Shown piece by piece: positions 52,004 through 59,813 of a DNA stretch of 64,000 nt. The stretch's first letter is position 1, and every line of letters starts with the position of its first letter. Origin of the DNA: Paenibacillus sp. FSL H8-0548. GTDB lineage: Bacteria > Bacillota > Bacilli > Paenibacillales > Paenibacillaceae. The position numbers and the translations under genes are program-made. The notes under the pieces are model-generated. The model made no database searches and was not told the DNA's origin. It worked only from the letters and a program-made list of their open reading frames with translations. The stretch covers positions 810,001-874,000 of the forward strand of contig NZ_CP152049.1 of the NCBI RefSeq assembly GCF_038630985.1. The letters run 5' to 3'.

Positions 52004-53113
52004 ATGCATAACGAACAGAAAATTAGCATTAAACAGATAAAGGTGCTCATGATCTTCTTTATCGTGGGCGATTTAATGTGGTATCTGCCCACGTTTACAG
52101 CCGGTGTCGCAGAACAGGATGCCTGGATGGCAGCTTTGTTGGGAGTGGCAGGAGGAATAGGCGTAGCTTCTTTCATTTATTGGTTCAGCAATAAATTTAC
52201 AGGAATGACCATTGTTGAAATACACCGTCACGTATTAGGACGTTTTGCAGGCGGTATTTTATCTCTATTTTTTATTGCTCACCTATTTATTAACGGAAGC
52301 GCACAAATTCGGGTTATTGGTGATTTTATGACGACGCAGATGATGACCGAAACGCCGCTGCGTGTCGTTCTTTTTTTATTTGGGGCTGTTGTTCTTATTG
52401 CGGTACGAACGGGCTTGCCTGTTATCGCCCGAACGGGGCAAGTCTTTTTCATTATGTTTGTCCTGCTGTTTACGCTGCTCATTCTGCTGCTTATCCCGGA
52501 GTCGGAGTCTAACAATATATTGCCGATTGCGAGCCATAGTGCGGCAGATATTATAAGAGGCGGTTTGTTTGTGGTCGCATTCCCATATTGCCAAATGACT
52601 GTGTTTCTGATGCTGTTTCCGTTAGTGGAACAGAAAAGGCTGACGTATAAGCAGTTTATTGTTCCTGTTCTGTACGGAGGAGCAGTCATTATTATTATAG
52701 TGACCTTATCGATCTTGGTGCTAGGTGTGTATATGACCCAGCATCAGCTGTATTCCCCCTATATCATGGCAAAAAAAATAAGCATCGGAAATTTCCTGCA
52801 AAGATTAGAGGCGATATTAGTAGTTAACTATATGCTCTCTACCTATTTCAAGTGTGTCATAACGATGTATGCTTTTTGCCGCGCTGTAACGCAATTGCTG
52901 GGCCTGAGCGATTATCGCAAGCTGATACTGCCTCTGTTTTTGATGATTTTTGGTTTTTCGTATGTGATATCTTCGAATGTTGTGTTTTTCAACAGCCTTG
53001 GCCCGTCGTGGGCATTGTGGGAGATGAGCAATGTTCTCGTGCTGCTTGCTTTTGTCTATGTTGTTCATCTCCTTAGGGAGTGGATCAGAAAGCGGCCGCT
53101 AAACACGTCATGA
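52004..53113 (+). CDS. Spore germinant receptor B subunit (GerB family)
   Basis: 369 residues with ten predicted membrane segments, a member of the amino acid-polyamine-organocation transporter superfamily. Family features are 'IKQIKVLMIFFIVGDLMWYLPTF', 'DAWMAALLGVAGGIGVASFIYW', 'RFAGGILSLFFIAHLFINGSAQIRVIGDFM', 'MTETPLRVVLFLFGAVVLIAVRTGLPVIARTGQ' and 'FPLVEQKRLTYKQF' in successive helices (read in pieces). It holds the germinant-binding site in characterised receptors. Last gene of the operon; the AraC-type gene converges 17 bp away with no visible terminator between. Confidence 0.92.
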   Translation: MHNEQKISIKQIKVLMIFFIVGDLMWYLPTFTAGVAEQDAWMAALLGVAGGIGVASFIYWFSNKFTGMTIVEIHRHVLGRFAGGILSLFFIAHLFINGSAQIRVIGDFMTTQMMTETPLRVVLFLFGAVVLIAVRTGLPVIARTGQVFFIMFVLLFTLLILLLIPESESNNILPIASHSAADIIRGGLFVVAFPYCQMTVFLMLFPLVEQKRLTYKQFIVPVLYGGAVIIIIVTLSILVLGVYMTQHQLYSPYIMAKKISIGNFLQRLEAILVVNYMLSTYFKCVITMYAFCRAVTQLLGLSDYRKLILPLFLMIFGFSYVISSNVVFFNSLGPSWALWEMSNVLVLLAFVYVVHLLREWIRKRPLNTS

Positions 53114-53130
53114 TCTGGCGGCACGATAGA

Positions 53131-53994
53131 CTACTCCTTGCGATAAATAGCCGGAGACACGCCTATCTGTTTTTTGAATGCTTTGGAGAATGAGAAGAGA
53201 TCGGGATAACCGACGGATTGTGCAATTTCCGCGAGCTTGTAATCCGTTTGCTTCAAAAGTAGAATCGCCTCGTTCATGCGCAGCCTTTGCACGAATTTCA
53301 TCGGTGACAGGCCATAGGCTTTGTTGAACTGCTTGGAGAAATGAGTGCGATCCACACCAACGTAGTCCGCGACGCTTCCAATGGAAATGCCTTCTGCATA
53401 ATGAGTTTCTAAATAGTCTTTCGCTTTCTGAAGCCATCCGGCTGACTGAAAGGAGAGGCTTTGTTTGTTTTTATTGGAGGAAAGAGCATCGAACAGCTGG
53501 TACATGATAACAAGCCGCGATAAATCGGTATGCGGGTGCTCCTTGCTTTTCACTAAGCTAAAAAAACGCTCCATCAAGGCAAACGCCTCGTTTGTTAGTC
53601 CTTCCGCAAGATGAGGACGGTAAGGTCCTAGGCCGATCCTCTCCAGCAACTGCAGTGCCAGTTTGCCGTCAAAGGCGAAAAACACTTTATGCAGCAGCGC
53701 GTGTTCGCTCGTGAAATATTCATGTGTAACCTGAGGGAATAGACAAAATAGATCATTTTTACGAAGCGTATAGGTTTGTCCGCCTTGAATAAAGGTTCCT
53801 TCTCCCTCTGTTACCATAATCAAATAATAGTAAGGAGTGACTCGAGGGCCGATGTGATAATTGTGCTTTGCTATATTTGCGCCGAGCCTAATGGGCCAAG
53901 CAGCTCCAGCTTTCTCGAAGGATGATGGCGTGAAATAATGAATTTCCAGCTGCTCGTGATGATCCTCTTTCATATTTTCAAACAGATTAATCAC
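53131..53994 (-). CDS. AraC-family transcriptional regulator
   Basis: 287 residues. The N-terminal cupin-like domain (about 15-170) has 'YYYLIMVTEGEGTFIQGGQTYTLRKNDLFCLFPQVTHEY', a ligand-sensing barrel pattern. The C-terminal 100 residues have the two AraC HTH motifs: 'ISIGSVADYVGVDRTHFSKQFNKAYGLSPMKFV' and 'KLAEIAQSVGYPDLFSFSKAFKKQIGVSPAIYR'. It is divergent from the monooxygenase/importer operon and very likely activates it. The start is uncertain: GTG at 53994 lies in an AGAGGTGAT stretch, while the first ATG is at 53973 without a ribosome site. Such regulators next to sugar ABC importers usually respond to the imported sugar. Confidence 0.88.
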   Translation of the reverse strand: MINLFENMKEDHHEQLEIHYFTPSSFEKAGAAWPIRLGANIAKHNYHIGPRVTPYYYLIMVTEGEGTFIQGGQTYTLRKNDLFCLFPQVTHEYFTSEHALLHKVFFAFDGKLALQLLERIGLGPYRPHLAEGLTNEAFALMERFFSLVKSKEHPHTDLSRLVIMYQLFDALSSNKNKQSLSFQSAGWLQKAKDYLETHYAEGISIGSVADYVGVDRTHFSKQFNKAYGLSPMKFVQRLRMNEAILLLKQTDYKLAEIAQSVGYPDLFSFSKAFKKQIGVSPAIYRKE

Positions 53995-54051
53995 CTCTTT
54001 TTGCCATTAATTAAATAGGGTTCATCCTTGGAAAATAACGATTTATATAAT

Positions 54052-54078
54052 ATAACACCACAAAATGACAAATAACAC
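54052..54078 (+). promoter_or_regulatory. Candidate AraC half-site direct repeat
   Basis: ATAACAC occurs at 54052-54058 and 54072-54078, a 20-bp phase (two helix turns), just upstream of a putative promoter. AraC-type activators usually bind such direct half-sites. Confidence 0.35.
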
Positions 54079-54094
54079 AAGCGACGAATTGACA

Positions 54095-54124
54095 TTGACC
54101 TTATAGGTCGTTGCTTGCTATTAT
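54095..54124 (+). promoter_or_regulatory. Putative promoter of the monooxygenase operon
   Basis: TTGACC (54095-54100), 18-bp spacer, TATTAT (54119-54124). A small palindrome GACCTTATAGGTC overlaps the -35. The remaining 150 bp before the ATG shows no clear structure. Confidence 0.4.
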
Positions 54125-54284
54125 TCAGATAGTAAATTAATCCGATGAAATTTGTTGGTTATCTACCGGACAACTGGTGATACAGCAGTAATCGTATCTC
54201 AAAAAAGGCAAACGATTGATGCTGTGTTTTTACACGATATGATTCTTTACTTCACGACAACGAAGCGTAAAGGGGACAGCTGAA

Positions 54285-55418
54285 ATGAGCAAACAAGCAC
54301 AAGTGGAATTTGGTTGGTTTATTCCGACAAACGGAGACGGCCGCTATATTGGGGTGCCGCCAGAGAGGGAACCATCGCAGCAGTATTTTGTAGAGGTTGC
54401 GCAAGCAGCGGAGGAAGCTGGCTACGAGTTTGTTCTCATTCCCGCGGGTGGAGATTGCTGGGATGGCTGGATTGTAGGCTCATGGATCGCGTCCTCAACG
54501 ACGAAGCTGAAGCCGCTTATTGCTATGAGACCGGGACTTATTTCTCCAGTGCTTGCTGCACGGATGGCGTCAACGCTCGATCGCATGTCAGGAGGACGGG
54601 CGCTGATCAATGTAGTTACCGGCCATTATCCTGCCGATCTTAAGGCTACTGGAGATCCGCTGCATGGCAGTCATGACGAGCGTTACGAGCGGACCAAGGA
54701 ATTTCTTGATGTCGTGAAGGGGGTATGGCAGCAGCCGACTGATGAGGGTGCAGGCTTTAACTTCACCGGCAAACACTACGAGGTAGAAGGTGGAGTAAGC
54801 AAGCCCGCACCCGTGCAAGATCCGCATCCTCCGTTATATTTTGGGGGCAGCTCGGTTGCAGGAAAACGTGTTGCGGCGGAATCGGCTGATGTGTACTTGA
54901 TGTGGACGGAGCCGCTTGACTGGATTCAAGGGCAAATTACGGAAATGGAAACGTACTTGGCAGAGCTGAAGCAGCAGAAGGGGATCGAAAGAGAGCTTCG
55001 TTATGGTATTAGAGCACAGGTAGTCGTAAGAGAAACAGAAGAGGAGGCTTGGGCGGCCGCTTGGAATATTTTGAGCAAGGCAGACCCCGAGCAATTGAAG
55101 TCAAAGGAAAAGCTGCATTCGAAGACGGATGCAACGAATCAGAAGCGTCAGATGGATTTGTTTAGTCAATCGAAGGATCAGGATTTTGTCATCGGGCCTA
55201 ATTTATGGTCTGGCTTGTCCGCTATTCGCGGGGGAGGGGCTGTAACCTTTGTAGGAACAGCGGAGCAGATTTCCGAGCGATTCCTAGAATTTATTGATGC
55301 AGGTGTAACGTCCTTTATTTTGTCGGGCTACCCGCATTTGGAAGAGGCAAAAATATCAGGCGAGCTGCTGCTGCCGTTAGTAAAGCAAAAGCTGGCTGCG
55401 CGAGGGATCACTATTTAA
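54285..55418 (+). CDS. ssuD: FMNH2-dependent alkanesulfonate-type monooxygenase (SsuD-like)
   Basis: 377 residues, close in length to E. coli SsuD (381). It is a luciferase-like enzyme that uses FMNH2 and oxygen to cleave C-S bonds, releasing sulfite and an aldehyde. Visible matches to SsuD are 'FGWFIPTNGDGRYIG', the Cys in 'GGDCWDGW', 'TLDRMSGGRALINVVTG', 'PPLYFGGSSVAGKRVAAESADVYLMWTEP' (Trp), 'YGIRAQVVVRET' (Arg), 'IRGGGAVTFVG' (Arg) and 'FILSGYPHLEEA' (Tyr). The active-site His two places after the Arg in SsuD is Gln here. No flavin reductase gene is adjacent. First gene of an operon with a sugar-type ABC importer 18 bp downstream, which is unlike the SsuABC context. Confidence 0.88.
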   Translation: MSKQAQVEFGWFIPTNGDGRYIGVPPEREPSQQYFVEVAQAAEEAGYEFVLIPAGGDCWDGWIVGSWIASSTTKLKPLIAMRPGLISPVLAARMASTLDRMSGGRALINVVTGHYPADLKATGDPLHGSHDERYERTKEFLDVVKGVWQQPTDEGAGFNFTGKHYEVEGGVSKPAPVQDPHPPLYFGGSSVAGKRVAAESADVYLMWTEPLDWIQGQITEMETYLAELKQQKGIERELRYGIRAQVVVRETEEEAWAAAWNILSKADPEQLKSKEKLHSKTDATNQKRQMDLFSQSKDQDFVIGPNLWSGLSAIRGGGAVTFVGTAEQISERFLEFIDAGVTSFILSGYPHLEEAKISGELLLPLVKQKLAARGITI

Positions 55419-55436
55419 TACATTGGAGGAATGGAA

Positions 55437-56729
55437 ATGAGTCGATTACGCAAGCCGCAATGGGTGCTTCTAGCTCTAACTATAATCTTAAGTGTTGTGC
55501 TTTCGGCCTGCGGGTCCAATAATTCAACGACGAATGCAAACGGGAATAAGCCTTCTGAGGGAGGCTCTAGTGATAAGCCGGTAACGATCAGTTTTATTCA
55601 CTGGCGCGGTGAGGATGCTGCGGTGCTTGATAACATTATTAAGAAGTTTGAGGAAGAAAATAAAAACATCAAGGTAGAAACGCAGGTGTTCCCGTCTGAT
55701 CAATACCAGTCCACGGCACAGGCGAAGCTGCTGGATGGCTCAGTAGGAGACGTGTTCGCTTCTTTCCCAGGCGCTCAGTTTGAGGCTATTGCGAAAGCAG
55801 GCTTGTTCACTGATTTGAGTGGCGCATCGTTTCTTGCTAATTTCACTTCTTCCTTAATCGAGTCGGGGCAAAAGGATGGCAAGCAGCTGGCAGTTCCTTA
55901 TCAGCTCGTCTACAACATTCCGATTTATAATGTGAAGCTGTTTGAAAAATACGGGATTGAGGTGCCGAAGGATTGGGATGGCTTCCTTGCAGCGGCGGAG
56001 AAGCTTAAGCAAGAAGGCATTGTCCCTATCGCATTCCCAGGTGCAGACATTGGCCCAGGGCAGTTCATGAATCCGATGGTGATGAACAACGCGCCGGACG
56101 AGGATATTTTTGTGAAGCTTGAAGCGGGTGAGGCCCAGCTTACCGATGAGTGGTGGGTTAAGACGCTGACTCAGTTCAAGGAGCTGAATGACAAGGGCTA
56201 CTTCCAGAAGGATGCGCTTGGAACGAAGGGGGACGCAGCGGGCGCGCTGTTCGTACAGGAGAAAGCGGCTATTTTGGCAACGGGCTCTTACCAGCTGGTA
56301 GGCAATAAGAAAAACAATCCGGATCTTCAGCAAGGGCTGATCGCACCCATTACGGTACCTGCTGACCAAGCCGTGTTCGAAGGTATTCATACGACGACGT
56401 TTATGCTTGCCGTGAACAGCAAGTCGAAGCATCCAGAGGAAGCGAAGAAGTTTTTGGAATTTCTAAGCGGCAAGGAAATTGCCGGTGAATATGCGAATGG
56501 TACGGGGCAGAATGTAACGGTAAAAGACGTGGCATATACAAGCGATGAGTTGAATGCTGTTGCGGAATGGACATCGAAGAAAACACGCTTCCAACCACGC
56601 TTTACCATCAAAAATGCTGAGGTTCAAAAAGCAGTCACCAGCTCGATTCAAGCTGTATTAGGCGGAACGGAGCCAGCGAAGGCTGCGGCTGATGCACAAG
56701 CAATCGTGAACCAGCAGATAGGAAAATAA
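55437..56729 (+). CDS. CUT1-type sugar-binding lipoprotein
   Basis: 430 residues. A signal helix ends in 'VVLSAC' (lipobox), followed by a Ser/Asn/Gly spacer and a type I solute-binding fold of the carbohydrate (SBP_bac_1) family: 'VTISFIHWRGEDAAVLDNIIKKFEEENKNIKVETQVF', 'GDVFASFPGAQFEAIAKAGLFTDLSG', 'YNIPIYNVKLFEKYGIEVPKDWDGFLAAAEKLK', 'KAAILATGSYQLVGN', 'HPEEAKKFLEFLSGKE'. It captures the substrate for the two permeases that follow. The ligand is unknown; the fold is that of sugar importers and not of sulfonate importers (SsuA). GGAGG fits the ATG at 55437 and not the in-frame ATG at 55431. Confidence 0.9.
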   Translation: MSRLRKPQWVLLALTIILSVVLSACGSNNSTTNANGNKPSEGGSSDKPVTISFIHWRGEDAAVLDNIIKKFEEENKNIKVETQVFPSDQYQSTAQAKLLDGSVGDVFASFPGAQFEAIAKAGLFTDLSGASFLANFTSSLIESGQKDGKQLAVPYQLVYNIPIYNVKLFEKYGIEVPKDWDGFLAAAEKLKQEGIVPIAFPGADIGPGQFMNPMVMNNAPDEDIFVKLEAGEAQLTDEWWVKTLTQFKELNDKGYFQKDALGTKGDAAGALFVQEKAAILATGSYQLVGNKKNNPDLQQGLIAPITVPADQAVFEGIHTTTFMLAVNSKSKHPEEAKKFLEFLSGKEIAGEYANGTGQNVTVKDVAYTSDELNAVAEWTSKKTRFQPRFTIKNAEVQKAVTSSIQAVLGGTEPAKAAADAQAIVNQQIGK

Positions 56730-56733
56730 TCAG

Positions 56734-57606
56734 ATGAAAAAGTATGCGAAGCTTTTACCGTTTTTTGTGCCTGGCATTGCGCTCTACCTCGCACTATTTA
56801 TTTATCCGACGGTAACGGGTTTTTATTACTCCTTAACGGATTGGGACGGCTTATCGCCGTCCTATCAGTTTGTCGGTGCAGATAATTATGCGAATGTAGC
56901 GAAGGATATCATATTTCGAAAATCGATCGTGAATAATATTAAGTTTATGGTCGCTGTCGTCATTGTACAGACAGTTGTTTCGCTGCTGCTCGCACTTCAG
57001 CTGTCGAAGCAGAAAAAGGTCAATGTAGCGCTGCGCTCGCTTTTTTTTGTTCCTACTATTTTGTCATCGGTATCCGTTGGATTTATTTGGACATTTGTAT
57101 ACGACCCGTCACTCGGTCTATTGAATGGCTTGCTGGAGGCAGTAGGACTCTCTTCATGGACGCAAAACTGGCTTGGCGATGCGGGCATTGCCATTTTTTC
57201 GATTGCTGCTGTTCAAGCTTGGGCGCATATTGGACAAATGATTATTTTGTTCGTGGCGGGACTCCAAGCTATACCTGAGGAGCTGCTAGAATCTGCCAAG
57301 CTTGATGGCGCGACAAGGCTGCAGTTGTTTTTCCGAGTGATATGGCCGCTCTTAGCACCAGCTGCGGCGATTGTAGTATCCTATACGACGATTCAATCGT
57401 TCAAAGCGTTTGATCTTGTGTTTACGATGACCGGAGGGGGACCGGCCTATTCCACCGAAATTTTGTCGACGTACATTTACAATTCAGCTTTTATGAACTA
57501 TACCTTTGGCAAAGCATCAACGGCATCCGTGTATTTCCTTTTGCTGATTTCGTTTATTACGTTTTTGCAGTTCCGCGCATTGCGGACAGATCGCGTATCC
57601 TATTAG
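56734..57606 (+). CDS. Sugar ABC transporter permease (MalF/UgpA type)
   Basis: 290 residues with six membrane segments. 'LPFFVPGIALYLALFIYPTVTGFYYSLTDWDG' at the N-terminus and the EAA loop 'PEELLESAKLDGATRLQLFFRVIWPLLAPAAAIVV' near the C-terminal third are typical of CUT1 permease subunit 1. 'AFDLVFTMTGGGPAYSTEILSTYIYNSAF' is a further family motif. It pairs with the next permease. 4 bp after the binding-protein stop, so tightly coupled. Confidence 0.92.
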   Translation: MKKYAKLLPFFVPGIALYLALFIYPTVTGFYYSLTDWDGLSPSYQFVGADNYANVAKDIIFRKSIVNNIKFMVAVVIVQTVVSLLLALQLSKQKKVNVALRSLFFVPTILSSVSVGFIWTFVYDPSLGLLNGLLEAVGLSSWTQNWLGDAGIAIFSIAAVQAWAHIGQMIILFVAGLQAIPEELLESAKLDGATRLQLFFRVIWPLLAPAAAIVVSYTTIQSFKAFDLVFTMTGGGPAYSTEILSTYIYNSAFMNYTFGKASTASVYFLLLISFITFLQFRALRTDRVSY

Positions 57607-57627
57607 TATGCAGGCAGGTGAAGAGGT

Positions 57628-58443
57628 TTGGTTTTAAAATGGTTAGGTAGATTGCTGCTGCTGCTCTTCGCGGCTGCTATCCTTGTTCCGCTGCTTATTG
57701 TTTTATTTACCTCATTAAAGACAACGCCGCAATTTTACGCAAGTCCGTTAGGCTTACCAGAGTCGTTGTCGTTCCACAACTTTAAGTCTTTATTTGATGG
57801 ACAGCCGATGTGGGGTTATTTTCGCAATAGCATTGTCGTTACGAGCGCTACAGTTGGGCTTGAGCTGCTGCTTTCCGGTTTCATTGCCTATGGTATATTG
57901 CGTTCTGGCAAAAGAGTAGGCGCTGCTGTGTTCGGATTATTCGCTATAGGCTTAATGGTGCCTTCACAGGTGAATATGATCCCGATCTATACCTTCGTGC
58001 ATAAGCTGGGCTGGAGCAATTCATTGACGGGCTTGATCATTGTGTCCGTATCTGTGCTTCTGCCGCTGTCTGTGTTCATGCTCTCAGGCTTTATGAAAAC
58101 TTTACCAAAAGAAATTCTCGAGGCAGGTGAAATTGACGGCGCAGGCGAGTGGACCTTGCTGGTGCGGATCACTTTCCCGCTTAGTGCGCCATATCTTGCG
58201 GCAACGGCAGCTTTTTTGTTCGTCATCGTATGGAATGATCTGTTATTCCCGATGCTGCTGCTGAACGGAAAAGATAAGCTGACGCTTCCGCTTGCGATGC
58301 TTCAATTCCGCGGTGAATACATTACAGACTATCCTGTACTACTCGCTGGTGTCGTGGTGACGGCTTTGCCGATGGTTGCATTGTTTATCTTCTTGCAGCG
58401 TTACTTCATATCCGGCGCACTTGCGGGCTCTTTGAAGGGTTAG
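57628..58443 (+). CDS. Sugar ABC transporter permease (MalG/UgpE type)
   Basis: 271 residues with six membrane segments. 'LLLLFAAAILVPLLIVLFTSLKT' opens the protein, and the EAA loop reads 'KEILEAGEIDGAGEWTLLVRITFPLSAPYLAATAAFLF'. It ends with 'FIFLQRYFISGALAGSLKG', as in CUT1 subunit 2. The start is TTG at 57628, preceded by AGGTGAAGAGG; no in-frame ATG exists at the N-terminus. It is the last gene of the operon. Its stop overlaps the stop of the convergent MFS gene and no terminator separates them. No ATPase gene is present, so a shared ATPase is needed. Confidence 0.92.
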   Translation: MVLKWLGRLLLLLFAAAILVPLLIVLFTSLKTTPQFYASPLGLPESLSFHNFKSLFDGQPMWGYFRNSIVVTSATVGLELLLSGFIAYGILRSGKRVGAAVFGLFAIGLMVPSQVNMIPIYTFVHKLGWSNSLTGLIIVSVSVLLPLSVFMLSGFMKTLPKEILEAGEIDGAGEWTLLVRITFPLSAPYLAATAAFLFVIVWNDLLFPMLLLNGKDKLTLPLAMLQFRGEYITDYPVLLAGVVVTALPMVALFIFLQRYFISGALAGSLKG

Positions 58444-59717
58444 CTGAAATCGCGTATAGCTTTCATGCGGCTGTAAGCGAGCGTCCCCATGAGCAGCATA
58501 GCTGCGCCGCTTATGGCAATAATGATGGCTGGACCATAAATGTCCGACAGGGTAGAAAATAAAGCTAAACCGACGGGCGGCGCGACGCTGGTAATCGTCC
58601 CGATAAGTCCGAATACTCTGCCTTGCATCGAAGGATCGATTGCTGCTCGCAGCACGATAAAGATGATCGTCGTGCTGAATGAGAAGAGCAGGCCGACGAG
58701 GAAAATAACCGGCAGCGCTGAGGCTGCTGAAGACATTAGTGAAATAACGACGAATAAGGGCCCCATTAGGATCATGCTCCCTATGGTCCATTTTCCTCTG
58801 TTTTTTAATCGCTTATCAAGCTTCATAATGAGTATCGAGCCAATGACATAACCAAGCGGTATACACGCCTCCATCAAGCCGAATACGAAAGGCTCAGCCT
58901 TCCATACCTTAACGGCCATGACTTGAATGAGCATAAAGGTGGAGAGGAAGAAGAACATGACCAGCGGCAATAAAAGAAGGGCCGCTTTGGCAAATGAATC
59001 GTTCCACACATAACGAAAGCCAGCTGTGAAATCCTCTTTAAAGGAGGACTTTGGTTTTGTTTCATCTCGAACGACTGCAAACGGAAATTTGCCCGCGATT
59101 AAAATTAAAACGGCTGACAGCAGGAAGGTTGCCGCATCGATGGCAATCGCGAAAGCTCCGCCAAAGGCAGCGACTGCGATGCCTCCAAGTGCGAAGCCTG
59201 AGATACGAATAATATTATCCGAGATGCTAATGGCACCTACCGCTTGGGTTATTTGCTCTTTGCCAACAATCTCGATGAGCGAGGCTTGGAAGGCAGGTGA
59301 TCGAAACGCCCCGGCAAAGGCAACAAGACCAGTTAAAAGAACGATAAAAACAAACGGTACATTCGGTAAATAGATGAGGACGGCGATAGCGGCAACGAGT
59401 ACAAATCGGATTATGTCCGTCACCCACATTAACCGGCGGCGGTCGGTGCGATCCGCAATCGTACCGGCGAATGAGCCAAACAGCATGCTGATGACAAGAT
59501 GAGTAATAAGGACGATCGACATGAGCTTAGCACTGCCAGTCGTCTGCAGCACCCACAGATTCAGCGCGATGCTGTGAAATGTATTGCCAAGCAGAGATAA
59601 GCTGTAGCTGGAGAAGACGGCAAGAAAGACACGGTTACGCCAGATGGAAGTCGCCTGTTCATTCTCTGGTTGTACGTTTGGCGTCTGGCCCTTAGATGGT
59701 TTGGTTAGTTCAAGCAT
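58440..59717 (-). CDS. MFS transporter
   Basis: 425 residues with about twelve membrane segments. The N-terminal 'NRVFLAVFSSYSLSLLGNTFHSIALNLWVLQTTGSAKLMSIVL' and 'FAGTIADRTDRRRLMWVTDIIRFVLVAAIAVL' (the GxxxDRxxRRR loop between helices 2 and 3) resemble the MFS-3/macrolide-efflux-like group. Substrate is unknown; drug or sugar export are both possible. AAGGAGGG lies six bases before the ATG at 59717. A perfect 20-bp operator palindrome lies 41 bp upstream, and the LacI-family regulator gene directly precedes it (97 bp), so it is probably repressed by that regulator. Confidence 0.88.
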   Translation of the reverse strand: MLELTKPSKGQTPNVQPENEQATSIWRNRVFLAVFSSYSLSLLGNTFHSIALNLWVLQTTGSAKLMSIVLITHLVISMLFGSFAGTIADRTDRRRLMWVTDIIRFVLVAAIAVLIYLPNVPFVFIVLLTGLVAFAGAFRSPAFQASLIEIVGKEQITQAVGAISISDNIIRISGFALGGIAVAAFGGAFAIAIDAATFLLSAVLILIAGKFPFAVVRDETKPKSSFKEDFTAGFRYVWNDSFAKAALLLLPLVMFFFLSTFMLIQVMAVKVWKAEPFVFGLMEACIPLGYVIGSILIMKLDKRLKNRGKWTIGSMILMGPLFVVISLMSSAASALPVIFLVGLLFSFSTTIIFIVLRAAIDPSMQGRVFGLIGTITSVAPPVGLALFSTLSDIYGPAIIIAISGAAMLLMGTLAYSRMKAIRDFS

Positions 59718-59757
59718 GAGAAACCCTCCTTAATGAAATAGGTTGAAAATAAATCGA

Positions 59758-59777
59758 TAACTTAAACGTTTAAGTTA
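59758..59777. promoter_or_regulatory. Perfect 20-bp LacI-family operator (O1)
   Basis: TAACTTAAACGTTTAAGTTA is an exact palindrome centred on CG, the classic LacI/GalR operator symmetry. It lies between the regulator stop and the MFS start. Confidence 0.75.
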
Positions 59778-59813
59778 ATATAGTGAAATGCAGAGATATC
59801 TCTGCAAGTTCAG

